This document shows positions 53,040 to 62,229 of a stretch of DNA of 64,000 nucleotides, piece by piece. Positions within the stretch are counted from its first letter, which is position 1; the number at the start of each line of letters is the position of its first letter. Origin of the DNA: Rhizobium bangladeshense (GTDB lineage: Bacteria > Pseudomonadota > Alphaproteobacteria > Rhizobiales > Rhizobiaceae); the NCBI RefSeq assembly GCF_001662075.1, contig NZ_LYPL01000003.1:186001-250000 (forward strand), read 5' to 3'. A program made the position numbers and the translations under genes. The notes under the pieces were generated by a model. It worked only from the letters and a program-made list of their open reading frames with translations, was not told where the DNA came from and made no database searches.

Positions 53040-55172
53040 TCATTCCTCCAACTCCACAATCGAACATCCATACCCCTGAAGCTCCAGCCTCCCCGCCACC
53101 CTCTTCTCCCCATCCAGCAAATCCCGCCCGGCCGGCACCCCGCCCACCGTCACGGCTTGATCCATATAATTCTGCACAAACAGCAGCCGCCTCACCTCAT
53201 TCATCCGCATCGTCACCTCCACACCCTCGGGCAGCCCGCCCACCAGCGGTTTGATGCCGGCCGGCGCAAACAGCCGTTCCGTCAGCGCCTCGGTCAGCTC
53301 CGGCGTGAGATAGGTGCCGAGATAGACCACCTGCCCCTTGCCGACCTTGCGGGAGGTCGCCATCGGTTGGCCTTCGGCGTAGCGGTTGGACCAGGCGGCG
53401 ATGATCTCGACGTCGGGGGCGATGGTGAGGTTTTCGTAGAAATGGCCGGCGGCCAGTTCGCGGTTGCCGATCTTGAAGCGGCGGACGCGGCGGTGGCTTT
53501 CGGCGGGTTTGTTCGGCGGGATGACGAGGCCGCCGGAGCGCTCCATCACGTCAAAGAGGCCGTTGGCGCCCGGGGCTGCGAGACGGCCGAAATCTTCGAC
53601 CCGGACACCGGTCAGCCTGGAAAGCGCAGTACCCGGCGCGGTTTCGCGGATGACGTGGTTGTCCTCATTGCGGGTGCCGGTGCGCGCGCCGATGACGACG
53701 GTGCCGCCGGCTGCGGCGAAGGTTTCGAGCCTCGCCGTCCATTCGTCCTTCCACATCACCCAATGGGGGACATAGAAGAGCTTCAGCCTGGAAAGATCGT
53801 CCTCCGGATGGATGAAGCCGCAGGCGATGCCGCGGTCGTAGCAATATTGATGCAGCAGGATCGCGTCGTCCTGCGGGCTCGGCAGGCCGATCGGATAGGT
53901 CTTGTGGGCTTCCTGATTGTCGAAATCGGAGCCGGCGATGCCGACATCCATGCGGACATAGGTGCCGAGGATCTTGTCTTTCAGCGCCGTCATCTCGGTC
54001 GCGAAGCGCGTCGCCTCCTCATAGCGGTGGCGGCCGATATCGTCATGGTCGATGATGCCCATCCAATAGATCTCGGCGCCGAAATGGGCCGGCCGCCAGC
54101 GGAAGAACATCAGGCCGTCCGCACCGTGCGCGACCGAGGAGAGCGCCATGCGGCGCAGCTCGCCCGGCTCCGGCGTCAGCGTGCAGAAGCCCGGCTGGCT
54201 GCCGAAACCCGATTGCTGCTCGGGCACGATGTAATTGCCGGAAAAGCCGCGGCAGATATCGAGGTGCAGCGCCTGCACCTTGGCGTGGTTGCCGAGCCGC
54301 ATGAACTCGTCATAGAGCATGGGATAGATGTCGTAGCCGACGAAATCGAGATCCTTGCTGAACTGGCCGCGGAAATCGATATCCCGGAGGCCGCCGAGAT
54401 TGTGGAAGACGAACCAGGAAGATTTCACCTCCCTGAGGATCTCGACCTGGTCGTGCTGGAAGCGTGCCGTGGAGAAGGCGAGGAAGCGGTGGTAATCCTG
54501 CAGATGGCCGGGGCTCGGGAAGGTCGGGCCGAATTCGATCGGCAGCACCACCTGATCGAAGCTGTCATAGGCCGTCGCCCAGAAATCCCCGCCCCAGGCG
54601 GCGTTGAGCTTCGATATCTCGCGATATTTATCGGCGAGGAAGGGCTGGAATTCGCTGAGCGTCGCCTGGGAAAAGCTCTCCGGCATGCTGGTGTTCAGTT
54701 CGTTATCGGTCTGCCAGCCGATGACATGGGGATTGCCGCGATAATGCTCGGCCATCGCCCGGGTGATGCGCTTGCTGTGCTCGCGGAAGACCGGACTTGC
54801 CGTGTCGCAATGCTGGCGCGAGCCGTGGCTCATCGGCCGGCCCTTGCCGTCGACCCTTAAAATTTCAGGGTGGGCAGCCGTCAGCCAGCGCGGCGGTGTC
54901 GCCGTCGGCGTGCACATGATCGTATCGATGCCATGGCGCCCGAGGATTGCTATGGCGCGGTCGAAGAGATCGAAATCATAGGTGCCGAGCTTCGGCTCCA
55001 GAATGTGCCAGGCGAATTCGGCCATGCGCACGACATTGAAGCCGGCTTTGGCCATGCGCTCGGCATCGCGCTCCCAGTAGCTTTCATCGACATGTTCGGG
55101 ATAATGCGGGACACCGACGAGGAAGCGGTCGGTCTGGACGGTGTTCCATACGGAGAGGGTCTTGTCGGACAC
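53040..55172 (-). CDS. GH42 beta-galactosidase
   Basis: 710 residues from GTG 55172 (aaggaaagaccgccc upstream); the frame upstream of this overlaps the ATPase gene's end. GH42 features: FLVGVPHYPEHVDESYWERD at the start, the acid/base segment GWQTDNELNTSMPES (Asn-Glu), the nucleophile region near DGLMFFRWRPAHFGAE and a C-terminal trimerisation-type domain. Cytosolic; hydrolyses galactosides after uptake. Starts 13 bases after the ABC ATPase gene; last gene of the operon. Confidence 0.93.
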   Translation of the reverse strand: MSDKTLSVWNTVQTDRFLVGVPHYPEHVDESYWERDAERMAKAGFNVVRMAEFAWHILEPKLGTYDFDLFDRAIAILGRHGIDTIMCTPTATPPRWLTAAHPEILRVDGKGRPMSHGSRQHCDTASPVFREHSKRITRAMAEHYRGNPHVIGWQTDNELNTSMPESFSQATLSEFQPFLADKYREISKLNAAWGGDFWATAYDSFDQVVLPIEFGPTFPSPGHLQDYHRFLAFSTARFQHDQVEILREVKSSWFVFHNLGGLRDIDFRGQFSKDLDFVGYDIYPMLYDEFMRLGNHAKVQALHLDICRGFSGNYIVPEQQSGFGSQPGFCTLTPEPGELRRMALSSVAHGADGLMFFRWRPAHFGAEIYWMGIIDHDDIGRHRYEEATRFATEMTALKDKILGTYVRMDVGIAGSDFDNQEAHKTYPIGLPSPQDDAILLHQYCYDRGIACGFIHPEDDLSRLKLFYVPHWVMWKDEWTARLETFAAAGGTVVIGARTGTRNEDNHVIRETAPGTALSRLTGVRVEDFGRLAAPGANGLFDVMERSGGLVIPPNKPAESHRRVRRFKIGNRELAAGHFYENLTIAPDVEIIAAWSNRYAEGQPMATSRKVGKGQVVYLGTYLTPELTEALTERLFAPAGIKPLVGGLPEGVEVTMRMNEVRRLLFVQNYMDQAVTVGGVPAGRDLLDGEKRVAGRLELQGYGCSIVELEE

Positions 55173-55185
55173 GGGCGGTCTTTCC

Positions 55186-56331
55186 TTATTTGTCGAGAGT
55201 GGTCTTGCGGGCGCTGATCGTGCGGCCGCCATCGGGGGAGAAGAGATAGAGCTCGTTCGCATCGAGCTTCAGCGCCACCTTCTGCCCGGCGGCGAAGGGC
55301 GCGACATAGGAGAGCTGCGCGGTGATGTTGCCGGTGCCGCTTTCCGACGCGATGGTGCGGAGATTGCCGGCATCGACATAGAGAATGGTCTCGCGGCCGA
55401 GATGCTCGATGAGGCGGACTTCGCCATGCACGGCCCCGCCCTCGCTGCCCTCGGCGACCACAGAAATCGCTTCCGGCCGCACGCCGAGCGTCAGGCCGGT
55501 GCCCTTCGCAAGCGACGTCGGCTGCGAGAGCTCCACCGTGAGCGGCGCAAGGCCGGGCGCGGAAACGGTGACGCTGCGGCCGGAGACGGCGTCGAGGGTG
55601 ACGCCGAGGAAATTCATTCTGGGCGCGCCGAGGAAGCCGGCGACGAAGAGATTGTCGGGGTTGCGGTAAAGCTCCAGCGGCGAGCCGACCTGCTCGATGA
55701 TGCCCTTGTTCAACACGACGATGCGGCTTGCCATGGTCATCGCCTCCACCTGGTCATGGGTGACGTAGACCATGGTGGCGCCGAGCTCGGCATGCAGGCT
55801 GCTGAGTTCGACGCGCATCTGGGTTCTGAGCGCCGCATCGAGGTTCGACAGCGGCTCGTCGAACAGGAAAACCTCCGGCGAGCGGGTGATCGCCCGGCCG
55901 ATCGCCACGCGCTGGCGCTGGCCGCCGGAAAGCTGCTTCGGCCGCTTGTCCAGCTGGTCGTCGATGCGCAGGATCCTGGCGGCGCGGGCGACCGCCGCAT
56001 CGATCTCGGCCTTCGGGCGCTTGGCCATCCTGAGACCGAAGCCCATATTCTCCGCCACCGTCATGTGGGGATAGAGCGCATAGGATTGGAAGACCATGGC
56101 GATGCCGCGATCGCCCGGTTCCTGCCGGCTGACATCGCGCCCGTTGATCAGGATCTGGCCCGAGGAGATCGCCTCCAGGCCGGCGATGCTCTTCAACAGC
56201 GTGGACTTGCCGCAGCCGGACGGGCCGACCATCACGATGAACTCGCCCTGCGCCACGGAAAGATCGATGCCGCGCAGCGCATGATAGGAACCGTAATTCT
56301 TGTTGATCGCACGAAGTTCGAGACTGGTCAT
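55186..56331 (-). CDS. Sugar ABC transporter ATP-binding protein (UgpC/MsmK type)
   Basis: 381 residues. Walker A GPSGCGKST, Q-loop, signature LSGGQRQRVAIGRA, Walker B VFLFDEPLSNLD, H-loop YVTHDQVEA, and the C-terminal TOBE regulatory domain (about 240-380) typical of CUT1 sugar importers. Belongs with the two permeases and the solute-binding protein upstream. Confidence 0.95.
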   Translation of the reverse strand: MTSLELRAINKNYGSYHALRGIDLSVAQGEFIVMVGPSGCGKSTLLKSIAGLEAISSGQILINGRDVSRQEPGDRGIAMVFQSYALYPHMTVAENMGFGLRMAKRPKAEIDAAVARAARILRIDDQLDKRPKQLSGGQRQRVAIGRAITRSPEVFLFDEPLSNLDAALRTQMRVELSSLHAELGATMVYVTHDQVEAMTMASRIVVLNKGIIEQVGSPLELYRNPDNLFVAGFLGAPRMNFLGVTLDAVSGRSVTVSAPGLAPLTVELSQPTSLAKGTGLTLGVRPEAISVVAEGSEGGAVHGEVRLIEHLGRETILYVDAGNLRTIASESGTGNITAQLSYVAPFAAGQKVALKLDANELYLFSPDGGRTISARKTTLDK

Positions 56332-56368
56332 ATCCTGGCCCTCTCTTGTTGAAACGGAAGACGCCGGC

Positions 56369-57220
56369 TCATCCCTTCACCGCGCCCATGGTGAGGCCGG
56401 CGATGAAATGCCGCTGCATCAGGAAGAACATCACGACGGGCGGCACGGCGACGACGATGGTGCCCGCCGAAACCAGGTTCCAGGCCGAGACCCATTCGCC
56501 GCGCAGATTGGCAAGGCCTGCCGTCACCGGCTTGACGCTGTCGCTGACGGTCAGCACCACGGCCCAGAAATAATCGTTCCAGACGAAGGTGAAGATCAGG
56601 ATGGCGAGCGCCGCGAGCGCCGGCCGCACCAGCGGGATCACCACATGGATGAGCGTCTGGAACGGAGAAGCGCCTTCGGCGCGGGCCGCCTGGAACAACT
56701 CGTCCGGCAGGGCCGCGATGAAATTGCGCATGAAGAGTGTGGCGAACCCCGTCTGGAAGGCGACGTGGAAGATGATCAGCGCCACCGTCGTATCGATCAG
56801 GTCGAGCCGCACCATCAGGTCGCGCACCGGGATCATCATGATCTGGTGCGGCAGGAAATTGCCGCCGACGAAGAGCGCGAAGATCAGCATGTTGCCGCGA
56901 AAGCGGTAGCGCGACAGCACGAAGCCGGCGAGCGTCGACATGATAAGCACGCCGATGACGGAGGGAATGGTGATGATCAGGCTGTTGAGGAAATAGCGCG
57001 CCATCGGCGTGTCGGTGAAGACGGCCCGGTAATTGTCGATGACGCCGATCTCGGTCGGCCAGCCCCAGAGATTGCCGCCCATCACATCAGCCGTCGAGCG
57101 GAAGGAGGTCAGCACGATCGCGAAGAGCGGGCAGAGCCAGAGGATGAGCACGATGATGACGGCGAACACATAGAAGCGGCGCTGCCAGGTCGCGGTTTCG
57201 GGTATCGGACGAGGATACAT
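56369..57220 (-). CDS. Sugar ABC transporter permease (MalG-like)
   Basis: 283 residues, six TM helices. The EAA loop is RAEGASPFQTLIHVVIPLVRPAL, where the ATPase docks; the C-terminal end LTMGAVKG is typical of CUT1 inner-membrane proteins. Its ATG (57220) overlaps the stop of the other permease gene. Confidence 0.95.
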   Translation of the reverse strand: MYPRPIPETATWQRRFYVFAVIIVLILWLCPLFAIVLTSFRSTADVMGGNLWGWPTEIGVIDNYRAVFTDTPMARYFLNSLIITIPSVIGVLIMSTLAGFVLSRYRFRGNMLIFALFVGGNFLPHQIMMIPVRDLMVRLDLIDTTVALIIFHVAFQTGFATLFMRNFIAALPDELFQAARAEGASPFQTLIHVVIPLVRPALAALAILIFTFVWNDYFWAVVLTVSDSVKPVTAGLANLRGEWVSAWNLVSAGTIVVAVPPVVMFFLMQRHFIAGLTMGAVKG

Positions 57221-58104
57221 CAGCCTCCCCTCTCTTCGCTGCGGATGATGTGGGTGAGATACCAGGCGATGAAGACGGCCATGATCACGAAGAGCACCGA
57301 GGCGATCGCCGCGCCGTAGCCGAAGCGGTAGGAGAAGATCGACTGCTCGTACATCTGGTAGGCGAGCACCGAGGACGAGCCGAACGGCCCGCCCGCGGTC
57401 ATGACGGAGATCATGTCGAAGGAGCGCAGCGCGCCGACGACCGTGACCGCGATGGCGATGAAGGTGACCTGGGTCAGCTGCGGCAGCACGATGTGGCGCA
57501 GCATGTTCCAGCCCCGAGCGCCATCGACGCGGCCGGCGCCGATCAGCTCTTCGCTCAGATTGTTGAGGCCGGCGAGATAGAGCACCATGCAGAAGGTGAT
57601 CTGCGGCCAGAGCGCGGCGATGACGATCGCGAAGGTGACGAAATGCTCGTCGGAAAGCACGGCCGGCGCCACCGCGCCGAAGGCCTTGAAGATCAGCGCC
57701 AGCAGCCCGAATTCCGGCGTATAGACCCAGGTGAAGACGACGCCGACCGTGACCGAGGCGAGCACCAGCGGAATGAAGAACAGCGATTTCAGAAAGCGCA
57801 TGCCTGCGATTTTCTGGTTGACCAGCAGCGCGATGGCGAGCCCGATCGGCGGCGCTGCCATGAACATGACGAGCCAGATCAGATTGTTCTTCAGCGACAC
57901 GTAGAATTGCGGATCGTTATAGAGCTCGACGTAATTGCCGAGCCCGATCCAGACCATGTCGCCGAAACCGTCCCACTCGTGAAAGCTGATCCAGACGCTG
58001 CGCACCGCCGACAGCAGGATGACGGTGAAGAACAGCGCGATCGCCGGCGCGATGAGCAAAACCGGAGTCAGCCACCACCGCTGGCGGCGCCATAATGTCT
58101 GCAT
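57220..58104 (-). CDS. Sugar ABC transporter permease (MalF-like)
   Basis: 294 residues from MQTLWRRQRW, with gagggctcctgac as ribosome site; an ATG five codons upstream is possible. Six TM helices, EAA loop GAGRVDGARGWNMLRHIVLPQLTQV. Partner of the MalG-like protein. The tandem REP-like array lies directly upstream, between it and the binding-protein gene. Confidence 0.93.
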   Translation of the reverse strand: MQTLWRRQRWWLTPVLLIAPAIALFFTVILLSAVRSVWISFHEWDGFGDMVWIGLGNYVELYNDPQFYVSLKNNLIWLVMFMAAPPIGLAIALLVNQKIAGMRFLKSLFFIPLVLASVTVGVVFTWVYTPEFGLLALIFKAFGAVAPAVLSDEHFVTFAIVIAALWPQITFCMVLYLAGLNNLSEELIGAGRVDGARGWNMLRHIVLPQLTQVTFIAIAVTVVGALRSFDMISVMTAGGPFGSSSVLAYQMYEQSIFSYRFGYGAAIASVLFVIMAVFIAWYLTHIIRSEERGG

Positions 58105-58157
58105 GTCAGGAGCCCTCATGTTATTCGTATGAGCTTTTCTGCCCTCAGATCGCTGTT

Positions 58158-58745
58158 AAAGCCCGCCAACCCCTCCTTTCGTCATGCTCGGGCTTGTCCC
58201 GAGCATCTGCCCCCGGATCGATAGGGCAGCAGATCCTCGGCACAAGGCCGAGGATGACGCCGAGTGGAAGGCGGGCGTCGCCGGGAGTAAAGCGACGTCC
58301 TCAGCCTGCTGACAAAGCCCGCCACCCCTCCTTCGTCATGCTCGGGCTTGTCCCGAGCATCTAACCCCGAACCGATAGGGCAGCAGATCCTCGGCACAAG
58401 GCCGAGGATGACGTCGAGTGGAAGGCGGGCGTCGCCGGGATTAAAGCGACGCCCTCGGCCTGCCGGCAAAGCCCGCCAGCCTCTCTTTCGTCATGCTCGG
58501 GCTTGTCCCGAGCATCTGACCACGTCGATGCGCAGCAGATCCGCGGCACAAGGCCGAGGATGACGTCGAGTGGAGGCGGGCGTCGTCGGGAGTAAGGCGA
58601 CGCCCCGGTATGCTGGCAAAACCCGCCACCCTTCCTTCGTCATGCTCGGGCTTGTGCCCCGAGCATCTAACCCCGAACCGATAGGGCAGCAGATCCTCGG
58701 CACAGGGCCGAGGATGACGTCGAGTGGAGGGCGGCTTGCCAACAG
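58158..58745. repeat. Four tandem ~150-157 bp REP-like units
   Basis: Units begin at about 58158, 58314, 58468 and 58618 (aaarcccgcca...). Each has a first hairpin (atgctcgggcttgtcccgagcat) and a second (atcctcggcacaaggccgaggat) 25-35 bases on, then a cgtcgagtggaggcgggcgtc tail. Copies differ by a few substitutions and small indels; the last is shortened. The array separates the binding-protein and permease genes of one operon. In E. coli, REP elements in the malE-malF gap stabilise upstream mRNA; a similar effect is plausible here. Confidence 0.88.
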
Positions 58746-58766
58746 ACTGGGCTGCGGCACCCAGCC

Positions 58767-60041
58767 TCAGATCTTGTAAATCCGCTTCCGCGTGCCCTCG
58801 AGCCGCGTCAGGATCGCCTTGCGCCGATCGGGTTTGGCCATGAACTCCTGGAAGCCGACGAGGCCGGCCTGGGCCATGTCGGGGTCGCTGTCGCGGTCGT
58901 AATATTGCGAGGCGCCCTGCACCGTCTTCATCGTTTCGACGGCGACATTGACGAGCGGGTCCTTGCTCGCCGGCAGGTCGTTGCGCGGCGGCACGTTGCC
59001 GCCCGGCTCCAGATAGGCCGCCAGGTTCTCCGGCTTGTAGAAATGGGCGAGAAAATCGCGGGCGCCCTGCTTGTTCTTCGCCTTGGCGGGAATATGGACC
59101 GAATTGACCGAGAACTCCTCGAAATGGCCGATCTTCGGATCGAGCACCGGGAAGGTCGCGTAGGCAAGCTGCGGCAGATCCGCTTCGGTGAAGGCCGAGC
59201 GCAGGAAGGCGCCGAGGTTCATCATGCCGGCTTTCTTCTGCGCCAGAAGTGCTGCGGCCTCCTGCCAGCCGAAGGAGGTGTGGTTCGGGGTGAAGAAGCC
59301 CTTTGAAATCATCGCTTCCCACTGGTCGAAGACCGGCGTCAGCGCCGGATCGAGATAGCTCATCTCGCCGTTCATCAGCGCCATGTGCCTGTCGAGGCCG
59401 TTGATGCGGAGGTTCATCTGGTCGAACCAGCCGGCCGCCGGCCACAATTCCTTGGTGCCGATCGCAACCGGGGTGATGCCGGCTGCCTTGCACTTGTCGC
59501 CATAGGCCAGGAACTCTTCCGCAGTCTTCGGCACGGTCAGGCCGTATTGATCGAACACGTCCTTGCGATAGAACATGCCCCAGAGCGTGCCGCCGGTGGG
59601 CAGGCCGTATTGCTTGCCGTCTTCGGTGACGGCGCTGGCCGTCGCACCCAGCACGTCCTTGTATTTTTCCTTCTCGAAAAGGTCGGAAATATCGTCGAAC
59701 AACCCGCGCTTGACGAAGGCGCGCATGCGGTTGCCCGAGAACCAGAAGCAGATGTCGGGCGCGCCGGCGACGAGGTAGTTGCGGATCGCCGTCTTGTGGG
59801 CCTCGTGGTCCATATTGTTGACGACGACGTTGACGCCGGCTTCCTTGGTAAAGCCCGCCGCGATCGACTTCAGCGCATCGAGGGCGGCGCCGTTATTCTC
59901 CGACGAGATGATGGTGACGTCCTGCGCCTGCGCGATCGCAGGCATCGGAAAGCTGCCCGTCACCGCCGCCGCCGAAACCACGCCCGCCCCCTTCAGGAAG
60001 CTTCTGCGGGTGGTTGAGGGAAAATGCTTTAAGAATACCAT
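58767..60041 (-). CDS. Extracellular sugar-binding protein, CUT1 type
   Basis: 424 residues from ATG 60041 with gggaggaattca as ribosome site. A twin-arginine signal (STTRRSFLKGAGVVSAAAVTG) is followed by a periplasmic binding-protein fold with typical helical and hinge segments (DVTIISSENNGAALDALKSI; GDKCKAAGITPVAIGTKELWP). Delivers the sugar to the MalF/MalG-like channel. First gene of the galactoside operon; ROK divergent. Confidence 0.93.
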   Translation of the reverse strand: MVFLKHFPSTTRRSFLKGAGVVSAAAVTGSFPMPAIAQAQDVTIISSENNGAALDALKSIAAGFTKEAGVNVVVNNMDHEAHKTAIRNYLVAGAPDICFWFSGNRMRAFVKRGLFDDISDLFEKEKYKDVLGATASAVTEDGKQYGLPTGGTLWGMFYRKDVFDQYGLTVPKTAEEFLAYGDKCKAAGITPVAIGTKELWPAAGWFDQMNLRINGLDRHMALMNGEMSYLDPALTPVFDQWEAMISKGFFTPNHTSFGWQEAAALLAQKKAGMMNLGAFLRSAFTEADLPQLAYATFPVLDPKIGHFEEFSVNSVHIPAKAKNKQGARDFLAHFYKPENLAAYLEPGGNVPPRNDLPASKDPLVNVAVETMKTVQGASQYYDRDSDPDMAQAGLVGFQEFMAKPDRRKAILTRLEGTRKRIYKI

Positions 60042-60242
60042 TGAATTCCTCCCGGTTGATCGACAACACCGCCTGGCCGAGCCGCCTCCTCCTTGGAGCG
60101 CGCTCACCCAGGCCTTCAACGCGCCGATCCCGCCTCCTGAACTCGACCGTACAATCCGGCTGCCTCAGTTGATCGGCGGCCGAACTTATGCATAGATTGT
60201 GCGAGCCCGCAATAATTAATTTACAAAATTAAGGAATGCATC

Positions 60243-61451
60243 GTGAAGCTGAAAGGCGACCAGACCACGGCGAGAGCCATGAACCGACGCCTCATCCTCA
60301 ACCTTCTCCGCCGCGAAGGGCCGAGGAGCCGCGCCGATATCGCCACCGTCATCGGCTTGAGCCCCGCTGCCGTCACCTTCGTCGTGGCGGACCTGCTGGA
60401 AGAGGGCATTGTCACCGAGGGCAAGGCCGTGCCCGGCCCCGCCGGCCGCCGGCCGATCCCGGTCGAGATCAATTACGAGCACTCGCTCGCGCTCGGCTTC
60501 AAGCTGATGGTGGATTCGGTGGAATGCGTGGCGACCGATCTCGCCACCAATCCTCTCGCCGCCACGCGCGTCGATCTGAAGGGCCACGATCCGGATTATG
60601 TCGCCGATCTCCTGGCGGCGACCGTCCCCGAACTGGTGAAGCTCGCCGGCCGGCCGAAAGCCAAGCTCGCCGGCATCGGCATCTCCATGCCCGGCGTCAT
60701 CAACCACGAGCAGACGGCCTGCGTGCGCAGCCACCGCTTCAAATGGGACAATGTTCCCCTCGCCGCGCTGGTCGCAAGCCGCGTCCATGTGCCGGTCTGG
60801 CTGGAGGACGATACCAATGCCTATGCCATCGCCCAGCAGCTCTTCGGCCTCGGCCGCCAGCACCGCAACATGGCGGTGCTCGCCGTCGGCGTCGGCATCA
60901 GCTGCGCGCTGGTCATCGACGGCAAGCTCTATCGCGGCGCCAATGGTGCCGCCGGCAAATTCGGCCACACGCTGTTCGAGGAAGGCGGCCGGCTCTGCGA
61001 ATGCGGCAAGCGCGGCTGCCTGATGGCCTATCACTCGGAGCTCTCGATGCTGCGCCGCTGGCGCGAAACGACCGGCCGCGAGGACCTCGGCCTCCCCGAA
61101 CTCCGCGAAGCCCTCGCTTCGGGCGATGCCACCGCCACCGCCCTCGTCGCCGCTTCCGGCCGCGGCATCGGCACCGCACTCGCCAACCTCGTCAACATCA
61201 CCGACCCCGAAGTCATCGTCGCCGGCGGCGAAGCCGTCTCCCTCGGCGATGCCTTCCTCACGCCGCTGCGCGAAGCCCTCACCGTCCGCACCTTCCGCAC
61301 CGCCCCGCCGCTTTTGCCCGATTGGGAAGACAATTCCTGGGCGCGGGGTGCGGCAGCGCTGGTGACGCAAAAGATCTTCGACTTCGAATCGTCAGGCGGG
61401 GTGACGGATGTGACGCTGGCGGGCGTCACAGGCTCGACGTCGGCGGCTTGA
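60243..61451 (+). CDS. ROK-family transcriptional regulator
   Basis: 402 residues from GTG 60243 (aaggaatgcatc). An N-terminal winged helix (RLILNLLRREGPRSRADIATVIGLSPAAVTFVV), then a ROK sugar-kinase-like domain with the ROK signature and zinc motif CECGKRGC. XylR/NagC-type repressor responding to a sugar. It is divergent from the galactoside operon (201 bases between starts), its obvious target. Whether it keeps kinase activity is unknown. Confidence 0.92.
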   Translation: MKLKGDQTTARAMNRRLILNLLRREGPRSRADIATVIGLSPAAVTFVVADLLEEGIVTEGKAVPGPAGRRPIPVEINYEHSLALGFKLMVDSVECVATDLATNPLAATRVDLKGHDPDYVADLLAATVPELVKLAGRPKAKLAGIGISMPGVINHEQTACVRSHRFKWDNVPLAALVASRVHVPVWLEDDTNAYAIAQQLFGLGRQHRNMAVLAVGVGISCALVIDGKLYRGANGAAGKFGHTLFEEGGRLCECGKRGCLMAYHSELSMLRRWRETTGREDLGLPELREALASGDATATALVAASGRGIGTALANLVNITDPEVIVAGGEAVSLGDAFLTPLREALTVRTFRTAPPLLPDWEDNSWARGAAALVTQKIFDFESSGGVTDVTLAGVTGSTSAA

Positions 61452-61506
61452 CGTGCGGTAGAAGGCGGATTGCCTTATCGGACGGTGTGTGGCCCCTCTG
61501 GCCTGC

Positions 61507-61531
61507 CCGGCATCTCCCCACAAGGGGAGAT
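61507..61531. repeat. Short perfect hairpin (rhizobial intergenic palindrome)
   Basis: atctcccc (61512-61519), acaa, ggggagat (61524-61531) lie between convergent genes. This stem is common in rhizobial intergenic DNA and could serve as a terminator element, although no T-tract follows. Confidence 0.6.
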
Positions 61532-61622
61532 CGGCAAGTGGGATTTCGCGCCCACTCGCCGCATGGACTTTCAGCTCGACCTTCCCTTCGTCCGACTTAG
61601 GGATGTTACAGGGCCGCGCTGC

Positions 61623-62069
61623 CTATTGCTGCTGTTGCGACTGCGCCGGCGGCGGTGCTCCGATCTTGTCCAGGACCTTCTTGGCGAGAGCCGGGTCGCT
61701 CTGCGCCGCCGTCAGGATCGAGGAATATTCCTCGACCGAGATGTCGTTGGAGGACTGGACGGTTTCGACCATCTCCTTCTTGGCCTCCTCCTGCAGCTTT
61801 TGCTTTGCTGCCTGATCCTTCGTTGCGTCGATCTTGGCCGAATATTGCTGCCGGACCTTATCGACCTGCAGGTAGGCGACGGCAAAGGCTTCGAGTTTCT
61901 GATCGCTGACGGGCGCGCTCGTACCCCCGCCCTGTCCCTGCATCGGCGCCTGGCCTTGTTCGGGCTGCTGTTGCGCCTGGGCCATCTCCACAGCGGATGC
62001 CGGGCTGAGAGCCAGCAGGCTGAAGACCGCAGCGGTCATCGTTGCAAGGGATGTGTAACGAGTGATCAT
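61623..62069 (-). CDS. DUF4168 family exported protein
   Basis: 148 residues from MITRYTSLAT (ggaaaaggaatgaaa upstream; start could be two codons earlier). Signal peptide to about ASAVEMA, Gln/Pro/Gly-rich linker, then a helical DUF4168 domain (LEAFAVAYLQVDKVRQQY; SVEEYSSILTAAQSDPALAKKV), ending in a Gln/Pro tail. Periplasmic, often stress-linked in cyanobacteria and proteobacteria; no known reaction. Confidence 0.85.
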   Translation of the reverse strand: MITRYTSLATMTAAVFSLLALSPASAVEMAQAQQQPEQGQAPMQGQGGGTSAPVSDQKLEAFAVAYLQVDKVRQQYSAKIDATKDQAAKQKLQEEAKKEMVETVQSSNDISVEEYSSILTAAQSDPALAKKVLDKIGAPPPAQSQQQQ

Positions 62070-62229
62070 TTTCATTCCTTTTCCGGTGATTTCGGTCGAT
62101 CGCTCAGCCACGCAAAAGGCTGGCGAGGTCGCGACGATGAAGCCTGAAAAGGGCAGGATGCGGCGGTAACAGGGCTATTTGCTGACGATTGAGCGGCGGC
62201 TTTGTGACCGGCAGAGGCCGGCGCAAGCC

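Noticed and set aside
53016..54860. 614-codon plus-strand frame over the GH42 gene
   Set aside because: Antisense shadow of a beta-galactosidase with conserved active-site segments.
58158..58745. CRISPR array
   Set aside because: Units are ~155 bases, contiguous and nearly identical over their whole length with internal hairpins; there are no unique spacers and no cas genes.
60236..61600. Long 454-codon open frame overlapping the ROK gene
   Set aside because: Its product is Arg/Pro/His-rich noise, typical of an out-of-frame shadow in GC-rich DNA; the ROK frame has clear domains.
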